Origin: Candidatus Bathyarchaeota archaeon
GTDB lineage: Archaea; Thermoproteota; Bathyarchaeia; Bathyarchaeales; Bathycorpusculaceae
NCBI GenBank assembly: GCA_026014725.1
Contig: JAOZHV010000022.1
Span: 186,001 to 250,000 of the forward strand
Direction: 5' to 3'
Length of the DNA stretch: 64,000 nucleotides
Position 1 is the stretch's first letter; each line of letters starts with the position of its first letter. The position numbers and the translations under genes are program-made. The notes under the pieces were generated by a model. The model saw only the letters and a program-made list of their open reading frames with translations. It ran no database searches and had not been told where the DNA came from. Below are positions 33,785-42,529 of this stretch, piece after piece.

Positions 33785-34848
33785 GAAATTATGCCTGTTG
33801 CCCTCGCTACTGTCTCGCATGCGTCAAGGTTAAGATTGAGCTTATGCAGGATAGTGTACCGTTCAGGTCTTATCTTGGTGGCTGCATGCAATGCTTTAAC
33901 AACATCTGCGTTTTCGACGCCTAATTCTTGAGCAGTTGTAGGTGCACCTATCTGTTTGAGCGTTTTCTTAATGCGTTGCCAGTTTGAGCCGTGCAGAAAA
34001 GAAGTCAAAATCGCTCCAACACCGCACTGTTCACCATGCATAGCATGGTGCGAATTCACCAAGTCCAAGGCGTGACTGAAGAGGTGTTCGGAACCGCTAC
34101 AGGGTCGACTGCTTCCTGCGATGCTCATAGCTACTCCACAGCTGATTAATGCTTCAAGCAGTACCCGTAAGCCATCCTGCTGGCGGTACACGATTAATTC
34201 AGCGTTTTCTGTTACTAGTTTTGCGCTCATTAAGGCTAAGCTGGCGGCGTAGCCTCCGTAGTATTCGCCTGTTTCGGAGTGTGCGAGTTGCCAGTCTTTG
34301 ACGGCTGTGAATTTGGAGATTACGTCTCCGCAACCGCTGATGACAAAGCGCCATGGTGCTTGGGCGATAACGTCTGTGTCTGCAATTATCGCCATTGGCG
34401 CCTGTGCCATTATGGAGTAGGGTTTTTCTGAGCCTTTTATTGATGCTAGGGGGCTTGCGATGCCATCATGGGACACTGTTGTGGGAACGCTGATGAAGGG
34501 GATGTTTTGGCTAACTGAACTTACTTTAGCTGCATCGATTATTGTTCCGCCGCCGACCCCAAAAAGCACCTGTGGCTTTAACCGTTTTATTTGTCCCTCA
34601 ATGGTTAGCATGTCGTTTACTGTCATTGATTTAACCATAAGAAAATCAACGTTGAAAGCAGATTCTTTAAGAAAATTGGAAACTGCTTTGCCAGCTATGT
34701 CGTAGCATTTTTCGTCTGACATAACTAGGGCTTTCCCTCTAAGTCCTAATCTGCTGACAACTTCAGGGATGCGGTGGAGGGCACCTTTTCCAACGATGAC
34801 CTCGCGTGGAAGCTGCATGTAATGATAGTTTAAAGTCAAATGTACCAC
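33781..34848 (-). CDS. egsA: NAD(P)-dependent sn-glycerol-1-phosphate dehydrogenase
   Basis: 355 residues. It reduces dihydroxyacetone phosphate to sn-glycerol-1-phosphate, the stereospecific backbone of archaeal lipids. Motifs: 'LFGVGGGTIIDAAK' (NAD(P) binding), 'SVPTTVSHDGIASP', and zinc-ligand regions 'GCGDVISK' and 'SGSEHLFSHALDLVNSHHAMHGE'. It lies within 13 kb of the mevalonate-pathway cluster, so both halves of core-lipid precursor synthesis are close together. It is divergent from the kelch gene. Confidence 0.95.
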   Translation of the reverse strand: MVHLTLNYHYMQLPREVIVGKGALHRIPEVVSRLGLRGKALVMSDEKCYDIAGKAVSNFLKESAFNVDFLMVKSMTVNDMLTIEGQIKRLKPQVLFGVGGGTIIDAAKVSSVSQNIPFISVPTTVSHDGIASPLASIKGSEKPYSIMAQAPMAIIADTDVIAQAPWRFVISGCGDVISKFTAVKDWQLAHSETGEYYGGYAASLALMSAKLVTENAELIVYRQQDGLRVLLEALISCGVAMSIAGSSRPCSGSEHLFSHALDLVNSHHAMHGEQCGVGAILTSFLHGSNWQRIKKTLKQIGAPTTAQELGVENADVVKALHAATKIRPERYTILHKLNLNLDACETVARATGIIS

Positions 34849-34912
34849 TGTGACTTGAGAACTATCTGGACTGCTAGGTTTTAAAACGTTTGGGGAATCG
34901 CACGGTTGCTAA

Positions 34913-34928
34913 GTCAAGAAACCTTGAC
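34913..34928 (+). promoter_or_regulatory. GTCAAG-N4-CTTGAC palindrome upstream of the kelch gene
   Basis: GTCAAG-AAAC-CTTGAC is the exact reverse complement of the perfect box at 23994-24009. It is about 46-61 nt before the ATG at 34974, with a TATA-like CATTTATTA in between (about 34935-34943). Confidence 0.6.
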
Positions 34929-34973
34929 GAAAAACCATTTATTACTCAAATTAAGCGTGAATCTGTGATAGTC

Positions 34974-36215
34974 ATGAAGAAGAACAGCACTTGCCTTATA
35001 GTCATCTTTCTCTGTTTAATGCTGATTGCTCCAATCTTTTTCCCTGCTGTTTGGGCAACAGAGAACTCTTGGACAACAATGGCTTCTATGCCAACCGCTC
35101 GGTCTTCATTGGGTGCTGCTGTGGTTGATGGAAAAATCTATGTAATAGGCGGCAAAGATGGAGTGAATGAGGTTTATGACCCTGCTACTAATACTTGGGC
35201 AACAAAAGCGCCCTTGCCAAGCCAGCGAACAAGTTTTGGCATAGCTGCCTATGCAAATAAAATATACGTTATAGGCGGCTACGCGAACACGACTACTGAT
35301 GGAATCTCAAATTTATCAGGTCTTGTAGAGGTTTACGACCCCGCAACCAACAGTTGGGAGACTAAAACTTCGATGCCTACACCGAGGGCACAGTTGACCG
35401 CATGTACTGTTAACGGGAAAATCTATACCTTGGGCGGATTCGAAAACTCGTTTAGCGGAAAATGTTCTGCAGTCAACGAAGTCTACGACCCAGAAACTGA
35501 TACGTGGTCAACCAAAAAACCTATGCTTGCGGATATGTATGCTCATTGTGCTGTTGCATTAGGCGACAAAATTTATGTTATTTGGGGGCAATCTGGCGGA
35601 CAATCAGGGAGCTACTTGAGTGGTCCATGGAATCAAATTTACGATACCAGAACCAACACTTGGACGTTGGGTGCTGCTCCACCTGAACCAGTACACCGCT
35701 CTGCGGCAGTGGCAACAAGCGGCTTGTACGCTCCCCAGAAAATCTACGTCATAGGCGGCGAAGTTGGTTTTATGGAAGCTACAAACACCACTCAAATTTA
35801 TGACCCACAAACGGATACTTGGAGTATGGGCGCTTCTATGTCTACTGCACGGCAACGTTTGGCACTTGCGGTTGTCGACGACCTAATCTATGCAATAGGC
35901 GGCAGTTACCCCGAATACTGGAACCCAGCATCAAATAGCCAAAACAGGCACTACACCCTGCTAAGCACCAGCAACGTGGAACCGCTTAATTTCGTGCCCC
36001 AGCAAAATTCTGCTCTAAACGAACAGTATACACCAATCGGTTATGCAGGTCATGAACCATCAGAGGCTACTTCACCTCCAAACGATGGCACAAAATCTCA
36101 GCCAGACTTGCCAGTTGTGGCTATAGCCGCGGCTTCTGTGGCTGTTGTAGCCGTCGCAGGAGTAACTGTACTCTTGTTTTTGAGAAAATACACCCGCAGG
36201 CAACAAACAAGTTAG
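34974..36215 (+). CDS. Secreted, C-terminally anchored kelch-repeat protein
   Basis: 413 residues from the ATG at 34974, which puts a signal peptide (MKKNSTCLIVIF...) at the N-terminus; the frame opens earlier, at 34890. Five to six kelch blades follow with the 'KIYVIGG' and 'EVYDPATNTW' pattern, forming one beta-propeller. A Pro/Ser linker and a C-terminal helix (about 380-400) with an Arg/Lys tail anchor it. The extracellular binding target is unknown. It shares its upstream box with the PQQ-propeller gene at 23931. Confidence 0.88.
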   Translation: MKKNSTCLIVIFLCLMLIAPIFFPAVWATENSWTTMASMPTARSSLGAAVVDGKIYVIGGKDGVNEVYDPATNTWATKAPLPSQRTSFGIAAYANKIYVIGGYANTTTDGISNLSGLVEVYDPATNSWETKTSMPTPRAQLTACTVNGKIYTLGGFENSFSGKCSAVNEVYDPETDTWSTKKPMLADMYAHCAVALGDKIYVIWGQSGGQSGSYLSGPWNQIYDTRTNTWTLGAAPPEPVHRSAAVATSGLYAPQKIYVIGGEVGFMEATNTTQIYDPQTDTWSMGASMSTARQRLALAVVDDLIYAIGGSYPEYWNPASNSQNRHYTLLSTSNVEPLNFVPQQNSALNEQYTPIGYAGHEPSEATSPPNDGTKSQPDLPVVAIAAASVAVVAVAGVTVLLFLRKYTRRQQTS

Positions 36216-36246
36216 CTATTCGACATATTTTCATCCTAATTTTTGA

Positions 36247-36355
36247 CCTATGCAGAAACCTATAGGGGGTAGGTGCTACTGGCGGTTTTTCAAGCCATTA
36301 GCATGTTGAAAACTTGCTTTTTATAGGGGGATAGGGTCTAATGGCAGAGCAAGCA
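36247..36355 (+). repeat. Dispersed CTATAGGG element, copy 2
   Basis: GCAGAAACCTATAGGGGG then TAGGT, TTTTTCAAGCC, CATGTTGAAAA, and CTTTTTATAGGGGGATAGGG followed by GGCAGAGCAAGCAAAC. It aligns over about 105 nt with the reverse complement of 42346-42450. It lies 32 nt after the kelch stop codon, with no open frame of merit. Confidence 0.6.
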
Positions 36356-36412
36356 AACTTGCTACCGTACATACAAACGTACATGCTTTCACACACACGA
36401 ACAATCGCCAAG

Positions 36413-36534
36413 CCCACAACCAAACAGCAACCCAAACCAAACGCAGACACAAAAAAGCAAAGTCCAGATAACTCCGCTGGAAGATGATGAGTAAGGGAGC
36501 CACTTTCTTCTTCTAATACTAGAAAAAACAACCC
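36413..36534 (+). repeat. Dispersed element 'CCACAACC...TACTAGAAAAAAC', copy B
   Basis: Starts CCCACAACCAAACAGCAACC, holds GAAGATGATGAGTAAGG and TTTCTTCTTC (potential hairpin), and ends TACTAGAAAAAAC (36517-36529). Aligned with copies A and C, both ends and the spacing are kept. With copy 2 of the other element it fills the 414-nt gap between the kelch gene and S8e. Confidence 0.6.
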
Positions 36535-36629
36535 AGCAAAACCCCAAACAACAACCCACAAACGGATACGTTTATATCTAAAATAACAGTTTTACTCAAT
36601 GCTCAAACCAAAAAAGGAAACAAAACAAC

Positions 36630-37022
36630 ATGTCATCACACAGCAGCCTAAGAAAAAGAAAACTAACAGGCGGCAAAAAACGCGCCTACCGCACCAAAAA
36701 ACTCTACGAAGCAGGCGGATACCCAGCCGAAACCATCCTAGGCGAACCAAAAAGAAAAATCTCCAGAGGCAGAGGCGGCAACATGAAAATCAAAGTCCTA
36801 AGCGACAAATACGCCTCAGTAACCGACTCTAAAAGCGGAAAAACAGAAAAAACCGAAATCATACGCGTCGTCCGCAACGATGCGAACGTAGACTACAACA
36901 GACGTGGAGTCATAACAAAAGGCGCAGAAATCGAAACCACCTTAGGCTTAGCAAAAGTAACAAGCCGACCAGGCAACGACGGCATTATCAACGCCATCCT
37001 CATAACCAAAGAAAAAGCCTAA
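36630..37022 (+). CDS. rps8e: Small ribosomal subunit protein eS8
   Basis: 130 residues, full length. 'LRKRKLTGGKKRAYRTKKLYEAGGYPAETILG' (given here as the conserved N-terminal block; key part RKLTGGKK) and 'RGRGGNMKIKVLSDKYA', typical of archaeal S8e. A/C-rich codon use as expected for a highly expressed gene here. It converges on SRP19, 7 nt apart. Confidence 0.96.
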   Translation: MSSHSSLRKRKLTGGKKRAYRTKKLYEAGGYPAETILGEPKRKISRGRGGNMKIKVLSDKYASVTDSKSGKTEKTEIIRVVRNDANVDYNRRGVITKGAEIETTLGLAKVTSRPGNDGIINAILITKEKA

Positions 37023-37029
37023 AAACTCA

Positions 37030-37344
37030 TTATTTCTTGGTTGACAACTGCTGCGGTTGCTGGCTTTTAATCTTCACTAACCGTTTAGCTATCTTTTTGA
37101 TTATCTCTTCTTTAGCTTCCCGCTTCTCAACAAACAGCATGCCTGATTTAACCCACGGCATCTTGGGATAATGTGCATCAACGTTAACCTCATTCTTTAA
37201 CCCCAACTTATCCACGGCCTCTTTAATCTCCAAAATCTTCGGAGCCTGCACTGCTAAAATCTTTGGGACTCTGCGCCCTTCCTTCCTTGTTCTGGCAGCA
37301 TCAAAATAAGCAGGCCAAATTATCGCCTTGTCAAGCTTTCTCAT
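37030..37344 (-). CDS. srp19: Signal recognition particle 19 kDa protein
   Basis: 104 residues. It binds the SRP RNA tips and prepares it for SRP54. The opening 'IIWPAYFDAARTRKEGRRVP' is diagnostic, followed by the RNA-binding 'HYPKMPWVKSGMLFVE'. It has a basic C-terminal tail. It is the last gene of the minus-strand run from the lipid genes through GluRS, 13 nt downstream of gltX. Confidence 0.95.
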   Translation of the reverse strand: MRKLDKAIIWPAYFDAARTRKEGRRVPKILAVQAPKILEIKEAVDKLGLKNEVNVDAHYPKMPWVKSGMLFVEKREAKEEIIKKIAKRLVKIKSQQPQQLSTKK

Positions 37345-37357
37345 GTTTCTTCACCTT

Positions 37358-39109
37358 TTACTTGTGAGCGTAATACGCCACCAACTTTTCACTGTTCTGG
37401 TCTACACGCGCAAACCCGAACCGCTCAAACTGTATAATAGCGTCAGTCTTTAACATTTTGCAATAAGCCTCAGCAAAGCCCTCAGCAACTGTTGCGTCAG
37501 GCATGACGACTTGACAAGGAACCTCGAAGCCTTTAGGAATCCACTGAATAAGTTGCACCTTAATTTTTCTAACATCCTCATAAGACTCGCTTGCAAAAGT
37601 TGCAGTGACGTATTTCTCGTTTTTGCTTTCAATTTTAACGTTGAAGAGTTCCATAAGCCGCACCATTTTGCCCTCCTCAAGGTTCTCGGCGTCTTTCTTG
37701 GCAACCCAAAAACTCACTGCCTTCTCTTTGCCTGCTGGCTCAACCTTGTATTCTCTAAAACCACGCTCAGGTTTATCAGGATACAACGAAAGCTTGGCAT
37801 CGAAAGTCTTCGGCACCCCCACAACTTTCAACTCTAAGGGCTCTGCCACAAAAAAGTAGCGATTGCTTGATGCATCAAGAATTTTGCGGTTATACGAGTA
37901 CAGGTTCTCCCAACTTAACGTGACATCGTTGGGCTTTATTCCCACGTCAACAATCATCTTCTTAATCGCTTCAGGAGTAATCCCGCGCTTTCTAAGAGCA
38001 GCAAACGTGCCAAGCCGCGGGTCATCAAAACCAGCATAAACGCCTTCTTTTATGCCCTGAACAATCTTTGACTTACTAAGAAAAGCACCAGTAATTTTTA
38101 ATCTGCCATAATGGATGGCTTCAGGGTACTCCCAACCTAAATGCTTGTACATGTACTTTTGACGCACCATGTTAGTGTAATGCTCTTTGCCGCGGATGAT
38201 GTGGGTCATGCCCATCAAGTGGTCATCTAAACCAGCAGCTAAATTGTAGAGAGGCCAAAGAATGTATTTGCTTCCAACCCGTGGATGCGGATACTTTTTA
38301 GTGTCAATAATTCGCAAAGCTGGCCAATCTCGAATAGCAGGGTTAGGATGTTCCAAGTCGGTTTTCACTCGAACCACTGCTTGTCCTTCCTTGTATCCGC
38401 CACTTAGCATGCGTTGCCAACGCTTCAAATTCTCGGCGGCTGACATGATACGGCAAGGACAAGGTTGTTTAGCTAAAATTTTCTTGCGGAACTCTTCGGG
38501 TTGGCACTCGCAAACGTAGGCATTTCCATCACTGATTAACCGCTCTGTATATTCATAGTAAATGGGCAAACGGTCACTTTGGATGTATTCTTCGTCCACT
38601 CTGCAACCAAGCCACTTCAGGTCTTGCCTGATGCTGTCATAGAATTCCAGTGAAGGACGCTTCACTTTTGGGTCTGTGTCCTCAAAGCGCAGGATAAATT
38701 TGCCGTTGTATATGCGAGCGTACTCATGACTCAAAAGTATAGCTCTGGCAGAGCCCAAGTGCAGAACACAGTCAGGGTTTGGTGAAAAACGTGTCACTAT
38801 CTGCTTATATTTATCGGCATTCGGCAGCTGTGGCAAGCGTTTTTCTTCAGCTTCTTTCTTTTTTTGTGTTTCAGGCCAATTCTTTTCTACAATCGCCTTC
38901 TGCTCAGCCAAAGATAAAATGTTAACTTCTTTAACAACTGAATTGATTACGCCCGAGAGTTCCTTGGCTTTGCTTCGTAACTCTGCTTTTTCGCCCAGAA
39001 TCTTGCCGACTAAAGCACCTGCTTGTGCTTTACCATCGTGTGAAACCGCGTTTAGTAAGGCTACTTTTCTGATAAGTTCTCGAAGTCCGCTGTCTTTTTC
39101 TAGTGTCAA
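37358..39109 (-). CDS. gltX: Glutamate-tRNA ligase (archaeal type)
   Basis: 583 residues, the normal archaeal length. Class I motifs: HIGH-like 'FSPNPDCVLHLGSARA' (HLGS at 117-120) and KMSKS-like 'GAFLSKSKIVQG'. A zinc-type 'CECQPEEF...CPC' patch lies near the acceptor-binding domain, and the C-terminal half is the beta-barrel anticodon domain of the GlnRS type. It charges tRNA-Glu, and possibly tRNA-Gln for amidation. It lies between the prenyl synthase (17 nt) and srp19 (13 nt). Confidence 0.95.
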   Translation of the reverse strand: MTLEKDSGLRELIRKVALLNAVSHDGKAQAGALVGKILGEKAELRSKAKELSGVINSVVKEVNILSLAEQKAIVEKNWPETQKKKEAEEKRLPQLPNADKYKQIVTRFSPNPDCVLHLGSARAILLSHEYARIYNGKFILRFEDTDPKVKRPSLEFYDSIRQDLKWLGCRVDEEYIQSDRLPIYYEYTERLISDGNAYVCECQPEEFRKKILAKQPCPCRIMSAAENLKRWQRMLSGGYKEGQAVVRVKTDLEHPNPAIRDWPALRIIDTKKYPHPRVGSKYILWPLYNLAAGLDDHLMGMTHIIRGKEHYTNMVRQKYMYKHLGWEYPEAIHYGRLKITGAFLSKSKIVQGIKEGVYAGFDDPRLGTFAALRKRGITPEAIKKMIVDVGIKPNDVTLSWENLYSYNRKILDASSNRYFFVAEPLELKVVGVPKTFDAKLSLYPDKPERGFREYKVEPAGKEKAVSFWVAKKDAENLEEGKMVRLMELFNVKIESKNEKYVTATFASESYEDVRKIKVQLIQWIPKGFEVPCQVVMPDATVAEGFAEAYCKMLKTDAIIQFERFGFARVDQNSEKLVAYYAHK

Positions 39110-39126
39110 ACTGTTTACGCTCGCTG

Positions 39127-40197
39127 TTACTTGGTTCGTTTAATCAAGAATTCAGCGAACGCTTTTAATTTTTCCTTAGCCTCTGGCGTTGGAAGAAGCC
39201 TGTCAACTTCGCTCCAACTGTCCAGAACCATCCGTTCAGCAGTAGCCTTCACATATTCGATGGCACCATATTTCTGCATGAGCACTATGGCTTCGTTGCG
39301 CAGGTTTTGGTCAGAAGTGTGCATGTTGAGGATTTCGATTAAGCGTTTCTTGTCGGCGCTTTTGGCTTTTTGCAGAGTATAAATCACCAGTAGCGAGCGT
39401 TTACCCTCACTGATATCTTGTCCGACACCACCTTTCTTTTTTGCGAATTCTTCACCAATCACATCTAAAATATCATCTTGCATTTGGAAAGCAACACCGA
39501 TACTTTCCGCCAAACGTCCGAGTTTTTCAACCAGCTTTTCATCAGCGCCTGCTAGAACTGCTGCCATTTTAGCTGCCATGCGCGCTAGGGTGCCTGTTTT
39601 GTAAGCGCACATCTGCAAATAATCCTGCTCACTTAAAGCGTCGGCGTTGGCTATGCCCTTGTGCCATGCAATGTCCATGGCTTGCCCCATGCTGAGGTTA
39701 ATCATTTCTTGCACGTAAACCTCGTAAACGTCCCGTTGCATCTGAGGCGATAGTTTGTTTCTTTGCACCATTAAGGGAAGAAGTGGCAGATAATACATGG
39801 CGTTTCCAGCATTGATTGCGATGTCGTTACCGTAGATTTGGTATGAACAGGGTTTGCCCCGCCGCAATTCCGATGAATCTTCGATGTCGTCAATGACGAG
39901 TGTGCCGTTATGGATGACTTCGGGTATTATGGAGAAGTCTAAGCAGTAATCCTCCTTTTTGCCGAGCGCTTCGCAGATTAGTAAGAATAAGGCTGGTCGC
40001 CAGCGTTTGCCTCCGCGGTCCAGCATGTCCCAGATGGGGTCAGCAACAGCTTTGTTTAGTGTTTCCAAATTGTAGCTAAAGGCTGGCGGGTTTACCTTGA
40101 AGAGCACTGCGTCTTTGCTGAACTTTCGTGGAATGTATTTTTCGATGGCTTTGTCAATTAGGGGTGCTTTTTCTTCGAGAAATTTTTCAACATCCAA
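39127..40197 (-). CDS. idsA: Geranylgeranyl/farnesyl diphosphate synthase (polyprenyl synthetase)
   Basis: 356 residues. The first Asp-rich motif is DDIED (from residue 103), with 'GGKRWRPAL' before and 'RRGKPCSY' after; the second is 'QMQDDILDV'. It condenses IPP with allylic diphosphates to the C20 precursor of archaeal lipids; chain length is not certain from sequence. It starts 1 nt after the IPP isomerase stop. Confidence 0.94.
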   Translation of the reverse strand: MDVEKFLEEKAPLIDKAIEKYIPRKFSKDAVLFKVNPPAFSYNLETLNKAVADPIWDMLDRGGKRWRPALFLLICEALGKKEDYCLDFSIIPEVIHNGTLVIDDIEDSSELRRGKPCSYQIYGNDIAINAGNAMYYLPLLPLMVQRNKLSPQMQRDVYEVYVQEMINLSMGQAMDIAWHKGIANADALSEQDYLQMCAYKTGTLARMAAKMAAVLAGADEKLVEKLGRLAESIGVAFQMQDDILDVIGEEFAKKKGGVGQDISEGKRSLLVIYTLQKAKSADKKRLIEILNMHTSDQNLRNEAIVLMQKYGAIEYVKATAERMVLDSWSEVDRLLPTPEAKEKLKAFAEFLIKRTK

Positions 40198-40198
40198 G

Positions 40199-41299
40199 TT
40201 AACGTACTCCTCTTTTGGCGTATTTTTGCAAATTAAATCCTCTGGCCTGTAGCCATTGACCTGTTTTGCCAGTAATAACCACAGGCGTGTTTGCTAAGTC
40301 GCTGATTTTTTGTGCACCAGTGAGAAACATTGCGTTGCGTAGTTCTTCGATCAAATCTGAAAGTTTGCTCTCGGTTTGTTTTGTGCCTTTTACGGCAGTT
40401 TGCAAAATTGGCTGTGAAATACTTGCTATGGTTGCGTTTAGGGCTAAGGCTTTTGTTATGTCGGTGCCGCTTCGGATTCCGCCTGAAGCAATCAGCGGCA
40501 ATTTGACTGTTTGTGCGGCTTCTATGAGGCTTACTGCGGTTGGTATGCCCCAATCCCAGAAAGCTTCGCCTAGGAAACGCTGAACGCCGTCTGCTTCCTG
40601 TGAGCGGTAATATTCAACGGCTGCAAAGCTTGTTCCGCCTACGCCACCGACATCTATGGCTTTTACGCCTGCTTCCTCAAGCGCTTTTGCGTCTTCTGCT
40701 GAGATTCCGCAGCCTGTTTCTTTAACGATTACTGGTACATCGAGTTCGCGTGCGACTTCGCCTATTTTTGTTAGTACGCCTTCAAAATTGGTTTGTCCTT
40801 CAGGCTGAACTGCCTCTTGCAACGCGTTCAGGTGTATAGCAACTGCGTCAGCGTCAATCATTTCGACAACACGCTTGACTTCTTTTGCGCCGTAGCCGTG
40901 GACAAGTTGGACGCCGCCGATGTTGGCGATTAAAAAGGCGGTTGGTGCTTTTTTGCGTGCTATTCTGTAGGTTTCTTCAAGGGTTTTGTTTTCGATGGCG
41001 GCTCTTTGGCTTCCTACACCCATGCCTAAGCCGAGTTTTTCCACTGCCTCTGCGATTGAGGCGTTAATTTGTGTGGCTTCTTGTGCTCCGCCAGTCATGG
41101 CGCCTACGATTATTGGGGCTGAGAATTTTTTATTCAAGAAGGTGGTTGTTAAGTTGATTTTTGTTTTATCAATTTCTGGCAGAGCTCGATGGACGAGTTG
41201 GACGTCTTCAAAACCTGTGGTGGCTTTCTTAGCTTGCGCTTTTTCGTTTAGACATATCCTAATATGGTCTATTTTGCGTTTGCCTGTTTTCTCTGCCAT
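40199..41299 (-). CDS. fni: Type 2 isopentenyl-diphosphate delta-isomerase
   Basis: 366 residues. FMN-dependent interconversion of IPP and DMAPP. Motifs: 'KIDHIRICLNE', 'IVGAMTGGA', 'GVGSQRAAIEN', 'ETGCGISAEDA', 'DVGGVGGTSFAAVE' and 'IASGGIRSGTDITKA', characteristic of the type 2 TIM-barrel enzyme. It sits between isopentenyl phosphate kinase and prenyl synthase, matching the pathway order. Confidence 0.96.
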   Translation of the reverse strand: MAEKTGKRKIDHIRICLNEKAQAKKATTGFEDVQLVHRALPEIDKTKINLTTTFLNKKFSAPIIVGAMTGGAQEATQINASIAEAVEKLGLGMGVGSQRAAIENKTLEETYRIARKKAPTAFLIANIGGVQLVHGYGAKEVKRVVEMIDADAVAIHLNALQEAVQPEGQTNFEGVLTKIGEVARELDVPVIVKETGCGISAEDAKALEEAGVKAIDVGGVGGTSFAAVEYYRSQEADGVQRFLGEAFWDWGIPTAVSLIEAAQTVKLPLIASGGIRSGTDITKALALNATIASISQPILQTAVKGTKQTESKLSDLIEELRNAMFLTGAQKISDLANTPVVITGKTGQWLQARGFNLQKYAKRGVR

Positions 41300-41306
41300 T
41301 TTACGC

Positions 41307-42104
41307 CTACTCTATTTCTGTCCCTAACACACTCTGGTCTGTTAAGGCTCTGTAAATAGATAACCCTTTCGTGGCGCCAGTAATGGTTACATGGACGCCT
41401 TGCTCGATGGCTGGGATTAATTCAGCGATTTTTGCTGCCATGCCACCTGTTACGTCGGTGCCTTGGGCTTTGCCTAGTTTAGGCTGAAGCGCCTTGAGCT
41501 CTGCCAACGTTAAGCTTTTGAAGGGTTTGGCGTTTGGGTTAGTTTTTGGGTCAGAATCAAATAAGCCGTCTGTGTCAACGCCGACGACTATTTTTCTGGC
41601 TTTGTATTTGATTGCTAAGTATGAGACGAGTTGGTCGCCTGAGAGGATTGTGAAGCCTAGTTTTTCGTCGAGGACTGCGTCGCCGTACATGACGGGTGTG
41701 AATATCATTTTTGTCATGGCTTTTAGAACGGTTTCGTCGAAGTGTTTGATTTTGCCGTTTTCTGTTACTATGCAGGAGGAGGGTGCGATGCTTACGGCTG
41801 GAATCTCGTGCCAGATGAGTGAGTCCATGACTAGGCCGTTTAGTACGGTCATGACGTGGTGTGTTTCGGCGAAGCCTATTTTTTGTGTTGGGTCTTGTTT
41901 GTATCCGTCTTTGATGCCGTATTTTGCTGCGGTGGGGTGTCCGAAGCTTCCGCCTCCGTGGATTATGATGAGGTTGTCGAGGTCTGCGCGTTTGATTTCT
42001 TCTGCTAGGCGGTTTATGATTTCGGTTTTTGCGGCTAGTTCTCCTGTTTTGTCGGTGATGGCTGAACCGCCGATTTTTAGGATTATCGGTCTTTCATCGT
42101 TCAT
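41307..42104 (-). CDS. ipk: Isopentenyl phosphate kinase
   Basis: 265 residues, amino acid kinase fold. 'ILKIGGSAITDK', 'IIHGGGSFGHPTA' with the diagnostic His of IPK, 'VGVDTDGLFDSDP' and 'DVTGGMAAKI'. It phosphorylates isopentenyl phosphate to IPP, the final step of the archaeal mevalonate variants. It starts the downstream half of the minus-strand lipid block, after a 425-nt gap holding a dispersed repeat. Confidence 0.96.
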   Translation of the reverse strand: MNDERPIILKIGGSAITDKTGELAAKTEIINRLAEEIKRADLDNLIIIHGGGSFGHPTAAKYGIKDGYKQDPTQKIGFAETHHVMTVLNGLVMDSLIWHEIPAVSIAPSSCIVTENGKIKHFDETVLKAMTKMIFTPVMYGDAVLDEKLGFTILSGDQLVSYLAIKYKARKIVVGVDTDGLFDSDPKTNPNAKPFKSLTLAELKALQPKLGKAQGTDVTGGMAAKIAELIPAIEQGVHVTITGATKGLSIYRALTDQSVLGTEIE

Positions 42105-42299
42105 CGTAAATCTTGACCTATCTATGTCTTATTCGAGTTCTGGTAATTTAACGTTACAGTTGTTTGCTGTGCCGTCTTGTTATTGCAACTCAGTGGTGTG
42201 TTTTAATTGTGGATGTGTAAGTTTTTGTATGCACAATTTTTTGTGGATGTGTTGCTGGGGCAATTACAATCAGAATAAAATAGAGAGCTGGTGTTATTT

Positions 42300-42472
42300 T
42301 TTCTATAGCCCCCCTATATATAGGAGCTTAGGGTAGTGGTTTGTTGCTCTGTCACCTACCCTATCCCCCTATATAAAGCGGGGATTTTAACATGTTTTTG
42401 GCTTGAAAATGCGCCAATAAGACCTACCCCTCTATAGTTTCTGCAATGAGTTCCTAATAGGATACAAATATG
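42300..42472 (-). repeat. Dispersed CTATAGGG element, copy 3; intergenic 42105-42529
   Basis: Read on the minus strand: 42472-42421 reads CATATTTGTATCCTATTAGG then AACTCATTGCAGAAACTATA, closely matching copy 1, followed by a part aligning with copy 2 (TTTTCAAGCC, CATGTTAAAA, TATATAGGGGGATAGGG, CAGAGCAACAAAC), and ending GGGGGGCTATAGAAA as copy 1 does. It lies between the AcnX small subunit and ipk genes, in their sense orientation. 42105-42299 holds no recognised feature beyond a possible ipk promoter. Confidence 0.65.
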
Positions 42473-42529
42473 GTCGCGAAAAACGCGCCAGGAAACAGTG
42501 TTTCCGTGCCAACTATTGCGTTTTCAGTG

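Noticed and set aside
36298-36561. 87-residue hydrophobic minus-strand ORF
   Set aside because: It covers two dispersed repeat elements and has no start context or family resemblance.
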